A DNA stretch of 17,691 bases from an uncultured Oscillospiraceae bacterium. GTDB taxonomy: Bacteria; Bacillota; Clostridia; Oscillospirales; Ruminococcaceae. The notes under the pieces were generated by a model that worked only from the letters and a program-made list of their open reading frames with translations, had not been told where the DNA came from and did not search any database. Positions 6,923 to 13,634 of the stretch are shown in pieces; the first letter of the stretch is position 1; the number at the start of each line of letters is the position of its first letter. The stretch lies in assembly GCA_905197685.1 (NCBI GenBank), contig CAJJZS010000021.1, positions 1 to 17,691 on the forward strand, written 5' to 3'. The translations under genes and the position numbers were made by a program.

Positions 6923-6940
6923 CTGTGAAGGATTTCACAA
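6923..6940. promoter_or_regulatory. Rex-like operator 2, just after the pduL transcription start
   Basis: CTGTGAA-GGAT-TTCACAA matches the Rex consensus TTGTGAA-N4-TTCACAA at 13 of 14 fixed positions. It covers about +4 to +21, where a bound repressor would block initiation. Its centre is 60 bp from that of operator 1. Confidence 0.65.
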
Positions 6941-6971
6941 CACTATTGAGAGATTTTAGGAGGATACAAAA

Positions 6972-7550
6972 ATGAGTTACACATTCCCGGTAGAAACTTC
7001 TGCCAGACACGTTCACCTTACCGCTGAGGATTTCGCTGTTCTGTTCGGAGCAGACGCTCAGCTGACCGTAAAGAAAGAGCTGTCCATCAAAGGTCAGTTC
7101 GCAAGCAACGAGAAAGTTACCGTTGTCGGACCAAAAAAATCTCAGGCTAATGTCAGCATTCTCGGTCCTTTCCGCTCCAAATCTCAGGTAGAGCTTTCCG
7201 CTACCGATGCAAGAAGCTTGGGACTCAATGCTCCTGTCAGACTGTCCGGCGATTTAGCAGGCAGCGCTCCTTGCAAACTGGTAGGTCCTGCCGGTGAAGT
7301 AGAGCTGTCCGAAGGTGTTATCGTTGCAAAACGCCATCTGCACATCAGTGCTGCCGAAGCTGAAAAAGCAAACGTTTCCAACGGTGAAGTAATCATGGTA
7401 AAGGTTTCTTCCGCAGACAGAAGCCTGATTTTTGATGATGTTGAAGTACGCATCGGCGAAGGCTGCGACGCTACCATGCACGTTGATACCGACGAATCCA
7501 ACGCTGCCGGCTGCACCCCTGCCTCTGTCGGCGAACTCATCAAAAAATAA
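6972..7550 (+). CDS. pduL: PduL-type phosphate acyltransferase (phosphotransacylase)
   Basis: This 192-aa enzyme interconverts an acyl-CoA and acyl phosphate, here most likely acetyl-CoA and acetyl phosphate for ATP synthesis in fermentation. Two PduL domains are visible. Probable zinc ligands are H13 and H15 (SARHVHLT), E74 (SQVELS), H122 and H124 (KRHLH), and H170 (HVDTDESNAAG). R68 in GPFR corresponds to the catalytic Arg region. There is no N-terminal encapsulation peptide and no microcompartment genes nearby, so a cytosolic role replacing Pta is likely. AGGAGG at 6958-6963 lies 8 bases before the ATG. Two Rex-like boxes suggest NADH-responsive control. It is monocistronic, ending at a terminator 28 bases downstream. 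Confidence 0.93.
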   Translation: MSYTFPVETSARHVHLTAEDFAVLFGADAQLTVKKELSIKGQFASNEKVTVVGPKKSQANVSILGPFRSKSQVELSATDARSLGLNAPVRLSGDLAGSAPCKLVGPAGEVELSEGVIVAKRHLHISAAEAEKANVSNGEVIMVKVSSADRSLIFDDVEVRIGEGCDATMHVDTDESNAAGCTPASVGELIKK

Positions 7551-7578
7551 CTCTTTTCTTTAGAACAAAGAAAAACCA

Positions 7579-7622
7579 AGCCGCCCCTGCGCCGTTTTCA
7601 CGGTACGGGGGCGGCTGTTTTT
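7579..7622 (+). terminator. Rho-independent terminator of pduL
   Basis: AGCCGCCCC (7579-7587) pairs with GGGGCGGCT (7608-7616), and GTTTTT follows. Confidence 0.88.
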
Positions 7623-7724
7623 AACCTTAGAAAAAACAAAAAGAATCGTCATCTTCCTATTTGTTCCGTATAAAAATTTATATTTATATACCGTCTCATA
7701 TAAGACAACCGTTTAACTGACATA

Positions 7725-7760
7725 TTTCAACTAATATTTACAAAACATATAATTTATGAT
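7725..7760 (+). promoter_or_regulatory. Candidate promoter of the small toxin gene
   Basis: TATAAT (7748-7753) is preceded at 17 bp by TTTCAA (7725-7730), a weak -35. TATGAT at 7755-7760 is an alternative -10. Either would start the RNA at about 7760-7767, just before the 5' pairing arm at 7771. The AT-rich stretch 7623-7724 shows nothing else. Confidence 0.5.
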
Positions 7761-7787
7761 AACATACAACTATCAAAAGGGTGGCAA

Positions 7788-7820
7788 CGGTTATTCCTCC
7801 TACATTAAAGGGGGTGACCG
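7788..7820 (+). promoter_or_regulatory. Translation-blocking hairpin over the toxin Shine-Dalgarno
   Basis: In the RNA, CGGTTA (7788-7793) pairs with TGACCG (7815-7820) and CCTCCT (7796-7801) pairs with AGGGGG (7809-7814), with two G-U pairs and a 2-base bulge. The stem buries AAGGGGGTGA, a 9/10 match to the full anti-Shine-Dalgarno complement, only 5 bases before the ATG. A very strong ribosome site masked this way is a hallmark of type I toxin mRNAs. Confidence 0.75.
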
Positions 7821-7822
7821 CT

Positions 7823-7903
7823 ATGACGACATCTGAAGTTTTACAGCTTTTAGAATTGTTGGCAGTGGTTATCTTTGGTATCTTAGGATACATAAAGAAA
7901 TAG
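7823..7903 (+). CDS. Small hydrophobic peptide, probable type I toxin (holin-like/TxpA-like)
   Basis: This 26-codon gene encodes a peptide starting MTTSEVLQLLELL, continuing with a hydrophobic AVVIFGILGY stretch and ending IKK. One short transmembrane helix with a Lys C-terminus and an acidic N-terminal face is the typical pattern of Firmicutes 'putative holin-like toxin' peptides and TxpA/BsrG-type toxins that act on the membrane. An in-frame GTG at 7814 is possible but overlaps the ribosome site. The mRNA has a sequestered Shine-Dalgarno (7788-7820), long-range end pairing and a terminator-like 3' hairpin. A consensus antisense promoter faces it from 8023. The family call rests on pattern, not on a database match. 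No experimental role can be claimed. Confidence 0.75.
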   Translation: MTTSEVLQLLELLAVVIFGILGYIKK

Positions 7904-7914
7904 CCACCCTATAA

Positions 7915-7988
7915 GCAAGAGCGGCATTTCTTCAAGTACTACAAATATTTGGGAATGACCGCCCGCGCCAACGGGAAGTCACCCTTTT
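7915..7988 (-). ncRNA. Antisense RNA, probable type I antitoxin
   Basis: A perfect minus-strand promoter predicts an RNA starting near 7988 and running into the toxin 3' UTR. It would pair fully with the toxin mRNA over that region. A hairpin with GCGG-CATT/AATG-CCGC arms (about 7921-7961) could be part of its 3' end, but its T tract is poor. The 3' end given here is therefore a guess; the RNA may extend into the toxin ORF as in TxpA/RatA. Confidence 0.65.
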
Positions 7989-7992
7989 GATA
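7951..7992 (+). terminator. 3' hairpin and terminator of the toxin mRNA
   Basis: GGG-AA-TGAC-CG-CCCG at 7951-7965 folds onto CGGG-AA-GTCA-CCC at 7972-7984 with loop CGCCAA. TTTT and an AT-rich tail follow. The right flank (CACCCTTTTGATA, 7980-7992) is also perfectly complementary to the mRNA 5' end at 7771-7783. Confidence 0.6.
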
Positions 7993-7994
7993 TT

Positions 7995-8023
7995 ATTATA
8001 TAACTAAATCTATTCTTTGTCAA
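7995..8023 (-). promoter_or_regulatory. Perfect consensus promoter of the antisense RNA
   Basis: The minus strand reads TTGACA (complement of 8018-8023), exactly 17 bases, then TATAAT (complement of 7995-8000). Both hexamers match the consensus completely. It fires toward the toxin gene and no ORF lies downstream in its sense, which fits a strong antitoxin RNA promoter. Confidence 0.88.
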
Positions 8024-8092
8024 GGGTAAGTTTCATTTGTTTTTTGGCAATTCTTCATAAAAAACTCAGATTATATATAAATATTGATAGAT

Positions 8093-8126
8093 AAAAGCAG
8101 TTATTCCACTAACTGCTTTTTCTTTT
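8093..8126 (+). terminator. Rho-independent terminator downstream of the toxin locus
   Basis: AAAAGCAGTTA (8093-8103) pairs perfectly with TAACTGCTTTT (8110-8120), followed by TCTTTT. On the plus strand it may back up the toxin mRNA terminator. I see no gene between 8024 and 8092. Confidence 0.75.
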
Positions 8127-8150
8127 GCTTTCCGACCCTTTCAAAAATCT

Positions 8151-8186
8151 AAAAACACCGCACCTTTTTCACGGTGCGGTGTTTTT
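8151..8186. terminator. Bidirectional terminator at the end of the dcd operon
   Basis: AAAAACACCGCACC (8151-8164) pairs perfectly with GGTGCGGTGTTTTT (8173-8186). The T tract is good on the minus strand (TTTTTAGATTTTT) and acceptable on the plus strand. It ends 3 bases before the dcd stop codon. Confidence 0.85.
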
Positions 8187-8189
8187 ATC

Positions 8190-8711
8190 CTACTTCTCAA
8201 AATCCCGATACATCAAGCTCGGCTGAATGTCGGTATTGTTTTGATATTTTCCCGAACTGTACGGCTCATAATCTCCCTCAATGCTGTGGTAGTAAATCTG
8301 GCAAATCTGCGCGTTCGGATAGATACGGATTGGCTGAATACAAAAAATCTCCAGCGTCCAGTACCCCGAAAATCCCACATCGCCGAATCCTGCCGTCACA
8401 TGGATAAACAGCCCCAATCTTCCGGTGGAGGATCTGCCTTCCAGCATCGGCACAAATCCGTCCGTTTTGGTAAACTCGTTGGTTCGTCCCAAATACAGGC
8501 GGTTCGGCTCCAGCAGCAGTCCCTCCTCGGGGATGGTAATGCGCTTGGTAGGATTTAATTTTTTCATATCAAGCTCGTTGTTTTCGTACACCAACAGCTC
8601 GTTGTGCAGCGTCAGGTTGTAGCTGTTCGGATTTACTCTGCTGCGGTCAAACGGCTCGATGATAATCTCTTTTCCGATATGTTTTTCTATTTCTTTCCCT
8701 GATAAAATCAT
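8190..8711 (-). CDS. dcd: dCTP deaminase (possibly bifunctional dCTP deaminase/dUTPase)
   Basis: This 173-aa cytosolic enzyme deaminates dCTP to dUTP for dTMP synthesis. The signature EGRSSTGRLGLFIHVTAG and the following TLE are present. E121 corresponds to the catalytic Glu, and S94, S95 and R98 to substrate-binding residues. The TAGFGDVGFSG segment resembles the bifunctional DCD-DUT enzymes (M. tuberculosis, M. jannaschii) more than the E. coli TAHRIDPGW form, so it may also hydrolyse dUTP. AGGAGA lies 9 bases before the ATG at 8709-8711. It is the last gene of a four-gene minus-strand operon, 19 bases after the phosphodiesterase gene. Confidence 0.92.
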   Translation of the reverse strand: MILSGKEIEKHIGKEIIIEPFDRSRVNPNSYNLTLHNELLVYENNELDMKKLNPTKRITIPEEGLLLEPNRLYLGRTNEFTKTDGFVPMLEGRSSTGRLGLFIHVTAGFGDVGFSGYWTLEIFCIQPIRIYPNAQICQIYYHSIEGDYEPYSSGKYQNNTDIQPSLMYRDFEK

Positions 8712-8730
8712 TCTTTTGCTCTCCTGCCGA

Positions 8731-9282
8731 TTAAGCTAAGGTAAAGGAGCTTAATTCTTCTCCTGTTTCCGCGTCCTTCAAGGTAAAGGTTTTTCCCTCC
8801 AAAATCATGTAGCTGTTGCGGCTGCCTGCCTTTGGAATGGAGAGGGAACCCGGATTGATGTAGTAAAAGCCGTCCCCAAACTGCTCTGCTGCCGGAATGT
8901 GGGTGTGTCCGTGCAGCAGAACATCCCCCTTCTTCATCGGCAGGCAATTTTCCTTGTTGTATACATGACCGTGGGTTGCCCAAACCATGGTATCGTCCAA
9001 CCACAGCGCAGCGTAATCTGCCAGAATCGGGAACTGCAACACCATCTGGTCCACTTCGCAGTCGCAGTTTCCGCGGATGCAAAGCAGTTCCTCCTTCATT
9101 CCGTTTAAAATCTCAATGACCTTTTTAGGCGCGTATTCTTTAGGCAGATCGTTTCTTGGACCGTGATATAAAATATCCCCCAAAAGCAGCAGCTTGCCTG
9201 CCCCTTCCTCCCGATAGCGTTCTGTCATTTTTTCACACCAGTATGCCGAACCGTGCAGATCCGAAGCAATCATCCATTTCAT
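8731..9282 (-). CDS. yfcE: YfcE/MJ0936-family metallophosphodiesterase
   Basis: This 183-aa calcineurin-like phosphoesterase uses two divalent metal ions to cleave phosphodiester bonds; the in vivo substrate is unknown for the family. Motifs in order are SDLHGS (7-12), GDILYHGPRN (35-44), RGNCDCEVD (69-77), THGH and HGHTHIP near the C-terminus, giving all the usual metal ligands. Length matches E. coli YfcE. TAGGAGG lies about 9 bases before the ATG at 9280-9282. It follows plsC by 58 bases with no terminator and precedes dcd by 19, so cotranscription is likely. Confidence 0.92.
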   Translation of the reverse strand: MKWMIASDLHGSAYWCEKMTERYREEGAGKLLLLGDILYHGPRNDLPKEYAPKKVIEILNGMKEELLCIRGNCDCEVDQMVLQFPILADYAALWLDDTMVWATHGHVYNKENCLPMKKGDVLLHGHTHIPAAEQFGDGFYYINPGSLSIPKAGSRNSYMILEGKTFTLKDAETGEELSSFTLA

Positions 9283-9340
9283 TTTTGTTTCCTCCTAACA
9301 TCATAAAAACCTGTTTTTTCTCCGATTTTTATAAAAAACG

Positions 9341-10063
9341 CTATGCCTTCATCAGGCTCAAGCCGTTTTTCACCGTTTCTCTGAGTTTTTCGGGCAGAGC
9401 CTTAATCTCTTCCCTGCTCAGATTTTCGGTAGAAATTGCGGGCAGAATCCGAATCCCCACCTTTGCCGGATGAATCCACAGACTGCCTTTGCTCATCAGG
9501 CGGCAGCTTCCCTCAATGCACACCGGCACGATGGGAACGCCCGCTCTGGTCGCCATGCGGATTGCCCCCGCCTTAAATTCGCCCAGTTCGCCGCCGTTGT
9601 TTCTGGTGCCTTCCGGGAAGATAACCACCGAATATCCCTCCCGCAGCAGCTCCTGCGCTTGCTTTAAGCAGTCCATCGACTGGCGCGGGTCTTTTCTGTC
9701 CAAAAAGATACAGCGCAGCTGGCGCATCCAGGAACGAATCATCGGGATTTTTTCAATCTCCTTTTTGGCAATCAGCGGATTGGGCTTGTCCATTTGGGTA
9801 ATCATCAGCGGAATATCAAAATATCCCTGATGGTTTGCAACAAACACAACCGGACCTTCCGGGATATTTTCGTGTCCGGTTGTCTGCACACTTGCCCCTG
9901 CCAAATTTAAAAGATGGGTTGCCCACTTGCCCACATCACGGCGCACCCGCTCGTCATGCTGCTCCTTTTTCCCTGCCTTTTCCAGGTGCTTTACCCAGAA
10001 ATATTCCGGCAGCATCAGTACCAGGTACACCCAAAAATAAATAAACCAGATTACGGTTCTCAT
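9341..10063 (-). CDS. plsC: 1-acyl-sn-glycerol-3-phosphate acyltransferase
   Basis: This 240-aa membrane-associated enzyme acylates lysophosphatidic acid to phosphatidic acid in phospholipid synthesis. An N-terminal membrane helix (about residues 3-22) precedes the acyltransferase domain. NHQGYFD (77-83) supplies the HX4D catalytic motif and FPEGTR (149-154) the phosphate-binding motif. I prefer the ATG at 10061-10063, with AAAGG 10 bases upstream, over the GTG at 10090, which has no ribosome site and would add nine basic residues. It starts 39 bases after the MATE stop codon in the same operon. Confidence 0.9.
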   Translation of the reverse strand: MRTVIWFIYFWVYLVLMLPEYFWVKHLEKAGKKEQHDERVRRDVGKWATHLLNLAGASVQTTGHENIPEGPVVFVANHQGYFDIPLMITQMDKPNPLIAKKEIEKIPMIRSWMRQLRCIFLDRKDPRQSMDCLKQAQELLREGYSVVIFPEGTRNNGGELGEFKAGAIRMATRAGVPIVPVCIEGSCRLMSKGSLWIHPAKVGIRILPAISTENLSREEIKALPEKLRETVKNGLSLMKA

Positions 10064-10102
10064 CTGTTTCCGACCTTTCTTTTGTTTCACATTCGCTGTC
10101 AG

Positions 10103-11530
10103 TTAGCCGTTGGTTGCAGCTTGCTGATGCTCAAACAATCCGTGTTTCCACTTTCCGCTGCGGTATCTCAGATACATTCCCAATGAACGGGTGATTACAT
10201 CTGCAATCATACACATCCAAACCGCCGCCAGACCCAATCCTAAAATCTTTACGCAGATAAAGGTAAACAGGATTCTCACGCCCCACATACTGCACAAAGA
10301 AATAACAAACGGCATCTTAGTGTCGCCCACACCGTTGAAAATTCCTTCCAGAGACAGGGTAACCGCAAAGAACGGCTCGCTGACCGAAACAATGCGCAAA
10401 GCAACAGCTCCCTGTTCAATAACCTGCGGGTCATTGGTGAAGAAAGACATCAGCACATTCGGGAACAAAAACAGCAGCGCTCCCGATACCAACATACAAA
10501 AAACGGTAATTCCGATAAAGGTTTCGCTCAATCTGTTGAGCTTGTCTTCGTCCCCCTCGCCCAGCGTCATGCCGGACAGGGTTGTTGCCGCCGCCTGAAA
10601 GGCGTATCCCGGCACATAGAACGCGCTTTCCGCCGTAATCGCAATCGAGTGCGCAGCCAGCGAAACGGTTCCCAGGCTTGCTACCATCGCGGTGAAAGCG
10701 GTGCTTCCCAACGATACCACCGTTCTTTCCGCCGCATTCGGCAGAGCAATCTGGAAACATCTCTTTAAAATTTCTTTGTCCGGTTTGAGATTCTTTGCCC
10801 TCGGCGCAACGCCTCGATCGCTCTTCATCAGCAGCATCGTCATCATAATGCCGCCCACAACATAGGAGATTGCCGTCGCCGTCGCCGCTCCCGCAACGCC
10901 CATGCCTGCGCCCCACATCTCAAACTCCATGCCGAACACCGAAAGTTCCCTGGTCGGATAAATCAGCAGGAAGTTTAACACCACATTGATGCAGTTCATC
11001 CAGACATTCACCAGCATCGGGTGGCGCATATCTCCGGTCGCGCGCAGCAAAGCGCCGAACAAAATGATTGCCGAGCGGAAAATCATCGGAATGTTGATGA
11101 TTAAAAAGTAGGTGGTCGCGTCCTTTTGAATTTCCGGCGCGCCGCCCAGCCATTCGGGCAGCACAAAGCTAAGCCCTACACCGACAGCGCCGATGATAAT
11201 TCCCATCACCGTCATCACAAGCACTGCCTGACCGGCAGCCTTTTCGGAACGGTCGCGGTCCTCGGCTCCCACCGCACGGGAAATGACCGCCAAAAATCCG
11301 ACGCCTGCCGCAAAAAACAAGCCGTTGAGCAGCCACGTCACCGTCTGGGTTAAACCTACCGCCGCCGAAGCGTTCGCGCTTAATCTGCCCACCATCGCCG
11401 AGTCGATAAACTGCACAATCGTCTGCAACGCCTGCTCCAGGATTGTCGGCCATGCCAACGGCATAATCAACGGAATTAAGCTCTTGTCAAATCTGCCCTG
11501 TCTTTTTCGGAGAATTGTTTTTTCCCCCAT
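10103..11530 (-). CDS. MATE-family multidrug/cation efflux transporter
   Basis: This 475-aa protein has the length and roughly 12 hydrophobic segments of MATE transporters, which export organic cations in exchange for Na+ or H+. The two halves begin with the characteristic IMPLAWPTILEQALQT and QIALPNAAERTVVSLG blocks, and DSAMVGRLS follows in the first helix pair. The longest reading starts at 11539, directly on top of the GGAGG. The ATG at 11528-11530 is 9 bases after it and is preferred. It is the first gene of the operon MATE-plsC-yfcE-dcd, with a good promoter at 11571-11600. The substrate cannot be told from sequence. Confidence 0.92.
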   Translation of the reverse strand: MGEKTILRKRQGRFDKSLIPLIMPLAWPTILEQALQTIVQFIDSAMVGRLSANASAAVGLTQTVTWLLNGLFFAAGVGFLAVISRAVGAEDRDRSEKAAGQAVLVMTVMGIIIGAVGVGLSFVLPEWLGGAPEIQKDATTYFLIINIPMIFRSAIILFGALLRATGDMRHPMLVNVWMNCINVVLNFLLIYPTRELSVFGMEFEMWGAGMGVAGAATATAISYVVGGIMMTMLLMKSDRGVAPRAKNLKPDKEILKRCFQIALPNAAERTVVSLGSTAFTAMVASLGTVSLAAHSIAITAESAFYVPGYAFQAAATTLSGMTLGEGDEDKLNRLSETFIGITVFCMLVSGALLFLFPNVLMSFFTNDPQVIEQGAVALRIVSVSEPFFAVTLSLEGIFNGVGDTKMPFVISLCSMWGVRILFTFICVKILGLGLAAVWMCMIADVITRSLGMYLRYRSGKWKHGLFEHQQAATNG

Positions 11531-11570
11531 TTTTCTCATCCTCCCTCTGAATTTGGAATCTGTTTCTTGT

Positions 11571-11600
11571 ATTGTACAATAAACTCTGCCGTTTTGTAAA
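11571..11600 (-). promoter_or_regulatory. Promoter of the MATE operon, with palindromic -10
   Basis: The minus strand reads TTTACA (complement of 11595-11600), an 18-bp spacer and TACAAT (complement of 11571-11576). The -10 lies in the 12-bp palindrome TATTGTACAATA (11570-11581), which might also be a repressor half-site pair. Confidence 0.65.
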
Positions 11601-11710
11601 CAACGTTATAAAAAAATATTTTTTTGATAAAAAATTGCAGGCATTTTTTGCCGATTACTACAAAATTATACCGATTTGTTCTCCACTTTCCACATTTTTT
11701 TATATTTTAG

Positions 11711-11739
11711 TTGAAAAGAGATAAATATCATGGTAGAAT
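11711..11739 (+). promoter_or_regulatory. Promoter of the M3 oligoendopeptidase gene
   Basis: TTGAAA (11711-11716), a 17-bp spacer and TAGAAT (11734-11739) predict a start near 11746 and a leader of about 54 bases. Confidence 0.7.
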
Positions 11740-11799
11740 ATTCTTGATTCAGATACTTTTACGAACAGCGTTGTATGTTCAGAAACGGAGTGAACTATT

Positions 11800-13488
11800 A
11801 TGAAATTTTCAGAATTTCCTTATCAGCGTCCCGATTATGAAAAATTGATGGAACAGATTTCCGAACTGACCCAAAAGTTCCAAAACGCTTCCTGCGCAAA
11901 GGAACAGCTTGCTGTAATGAAAGAATTGGAGCAGCTGCGAATCCGAACCGCAACACAGGAAACCATCTGCAACATCCGCTACACGGTAAACACCAAAGAC
12001 GAGTTCTACCACAAAGAACATGAATACAATGAATCCATGTCCCCTGTACTTCAGGAAAAATTGCAGGAATTTAACAAGGTTCTGTTTGCGTCCCCGTTCC
12101 GCAAGGAATTAGAGGAAGAATACGGAACGCTTTTATTTAAGAATATCGAAATTGATTTAAAGAGCTTTTCGCCGGAGCTGATTCCGCTGATTCAGGAAGA
12201 AAACAAGCTGGTTCAGCAGTACGAAACACTCTGCGCAAGCGCGCAAATCGAGTTTGACGGCAAGATTTGCAATCTTTCCCAGCTGATTCCGTATCAGCAG
12301 AACCCCGACCGCGCAGTCCGCAAGGCGGCAATGCAGGCTTACGGCAACTTCTTTGACGAGCATCAGGAAGAATGTGACGAAATTTATGATAAACTGGTAA
12401 AAAACCGCACCGAACAGGCGCACAAACTGGGTCTGCCAAGTTATGTAGAGCTTGCATTCCTGCTGCGCAGAAGAAACTGCTATGCGCCCGAGGATATTGC
12501 AAACTTCCGCCGTCAGGTTGTGGAGGACATTGTTCCGGTTAACAACGAAATCAAACGCAACCAGGCAAAACGAATCGGAATCAGCGACTTTAAACTGTAT
12601 GACAACACCTATTTCTTTGCGGACGGAAACCCGCTTCCGCACGGCACGCCGGACGAACTGATGGAAGCCGGACGAAAGATGTATACCGAAATGTCGCCGG
12701 AAACCGCAGACTTTATCAAGCTGATGTTTGACCATGACCTTTTTGACGTTCTCTCCAAAGAAGGAAAGGCGATGGGCGGTTACTGCACCGGTCTGCCGCA
12801 GTACCATATGCCGTTTATCTTTGCAAACTGGAACGGCACTGCCGGCGATGTTGACGTTTTAACCCACGAAGCGGGTCACGCCTTTGCCGATTACCTTGCA
12901 GATAAATATATCGAACATATCGACCTTCGCGACCCGACCATGGAGGTCTGCGAAAGCCACTCGATGTCGATGGAATTTTTAACCGCTCCGTGGCATCATC
13001 TGTTCTTTAAAGAGGATACCGCAAAATATGAGCTGTTCCACGCAGAAAGCGCGATGACCTTTATCCCTTACGGCTGTCAGGTAGACCACTTCCAAGAAAG
13101 CGTTTACCGTCACCCGGAATGGACCCCTGCCCAGAGAAACGAGGAGTGGAACCGTCTGGAAAAACTGTACCGCCCCTACCTTGACAACACCGAGGTCAAC
13201 TTCTACAACCGCGGCGCAGGCTGGCAAAGACAGCTGCACATCTACGAATGTCCGTTCTACTACATTGATTACAGCCTGGCTCAGATGATTTCCCTGCAAT
13301 TCTGGACTTTGTCCATGCACGACCATAAAGCCGCCTGGGAAAAATATTTGAGCTTTGCAAAGATGGGCGGAACCAAGACCTTTGTTGAGATTCTCAAGGC
13401 TTCCGACCTGCAATCTCCTCTGGAAAACGGCGGGCTGAAATCAACCGTTACCGATGTAAAACAATGGCTTGATGAAAACCGGATTTAA
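11800..13488 (+). CDS. pepF: M3-family oligoendopeptidase (PepF-like)
   Basis: This 562-aa zinc metallopeptidase degrades short peptides in the cytoplasm; there is no signal peptide. The zinc motif HEAGH is at 356-360 and the third ligand is E385, 25 residues after the second His, exactly as in thimet-type M3 enzymes. The preceding GYCTGLPQYHMPFIFANWNG block and GAGWQRQLHIYECPFYYIDY near the C-terminus are typical of clostridial M3 oligoendopeptidases. GGAG at 11787-11790 lies 9 bases before the ATG. It is monocistronic between its own promoter and terminator. Narrow substrate range cannot be assigned. Confidence 0.94.
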   Translation: MKFSEFPYQRPDYEKLMEQISELTQKFQNASCAKEQLAVMKELEQLRIRTATQETICNIRYTVNTKDEFYHKEHEYNESMSPVLQEKLQEFNKVLFASPFRKELEEEYGTLLFKNIEIDLKSFSPELIPLIQEENKLVQQYETLCASAQIEFDGKICNLSQLIPYQQNPDRAVRKAAMQAYGNFFDEHQEECDEIYDKLVKNRTEQAHKLGLPSYVELAFLLRRRNCYAPEDIANFRRQVVEDIVPVNNEIKRNQAKRIGISDFKLYDNTYFFADGNPLPHGTPDELMEAGRKMYTEMSPETADFIKLMFDHDLFDVLSKEGKAMGGYCTGLPQYHMPFIFANWNGTAGDVDVLTHEAGHAFADYLADKYIEHIDLRDPTMEVCESHSMSMEFLTAPWHHLFFKEDTAKYELFHAESAMTFIPYGCQVDHFQESVYRHPEWTPAQRNEEWNRLEKLYRPYLDNTEVNFYNRGAGWQRQLHIYECPFYYIDYSLAQMISLQFWTLSMHDHKAAWEKYLSFAKMGGTKTFVEILKASDLQSPLENGGLKSTVTDVKQWLDENRI

Positions 13489-13528
13489 CCGTTTATCACA
13501 GAACCTTTTTCACAAAAAATAATTTCCG

Positions 13529-13560
13529 AAATCCGGCAGCGATTTGCTGCCGGATTTTTT
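13529..13560 (+). terminator. Rho-independent terminator of the oligoendopeptidase gene
   Basis: AAATCCGGCAGC (13529-13540) pairs perfectly with GCTGCCGGATTT (13546-13557), followed by more T. Confidence 0.92.
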
Positions 13561-13620
13561 AATATTATCCTTACTTTTTACAAAATCAAAATTTTATCGC
13601 AGGGTTGCACTGTTTTAAAC

Positions 13621-13629
13621 TGATATAAT
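13621..13629 (+). promoter_or_regulatory. Extended -10 promoter at the left edge of array 2
   Basis: TGATATAAT is a perfect TGn-TATAAT extended -10. Its predicted start (about 13636) coincides with the first repeat unit. The candidate -35 (TTGCAC, 13605-13610) is too close, so activity would rest on the extended -10. It lies after the pepF terminator, so it would give a separate transcript of the array. Confidence 0.5.
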
Positions 13630-13634
13630 CCTTA

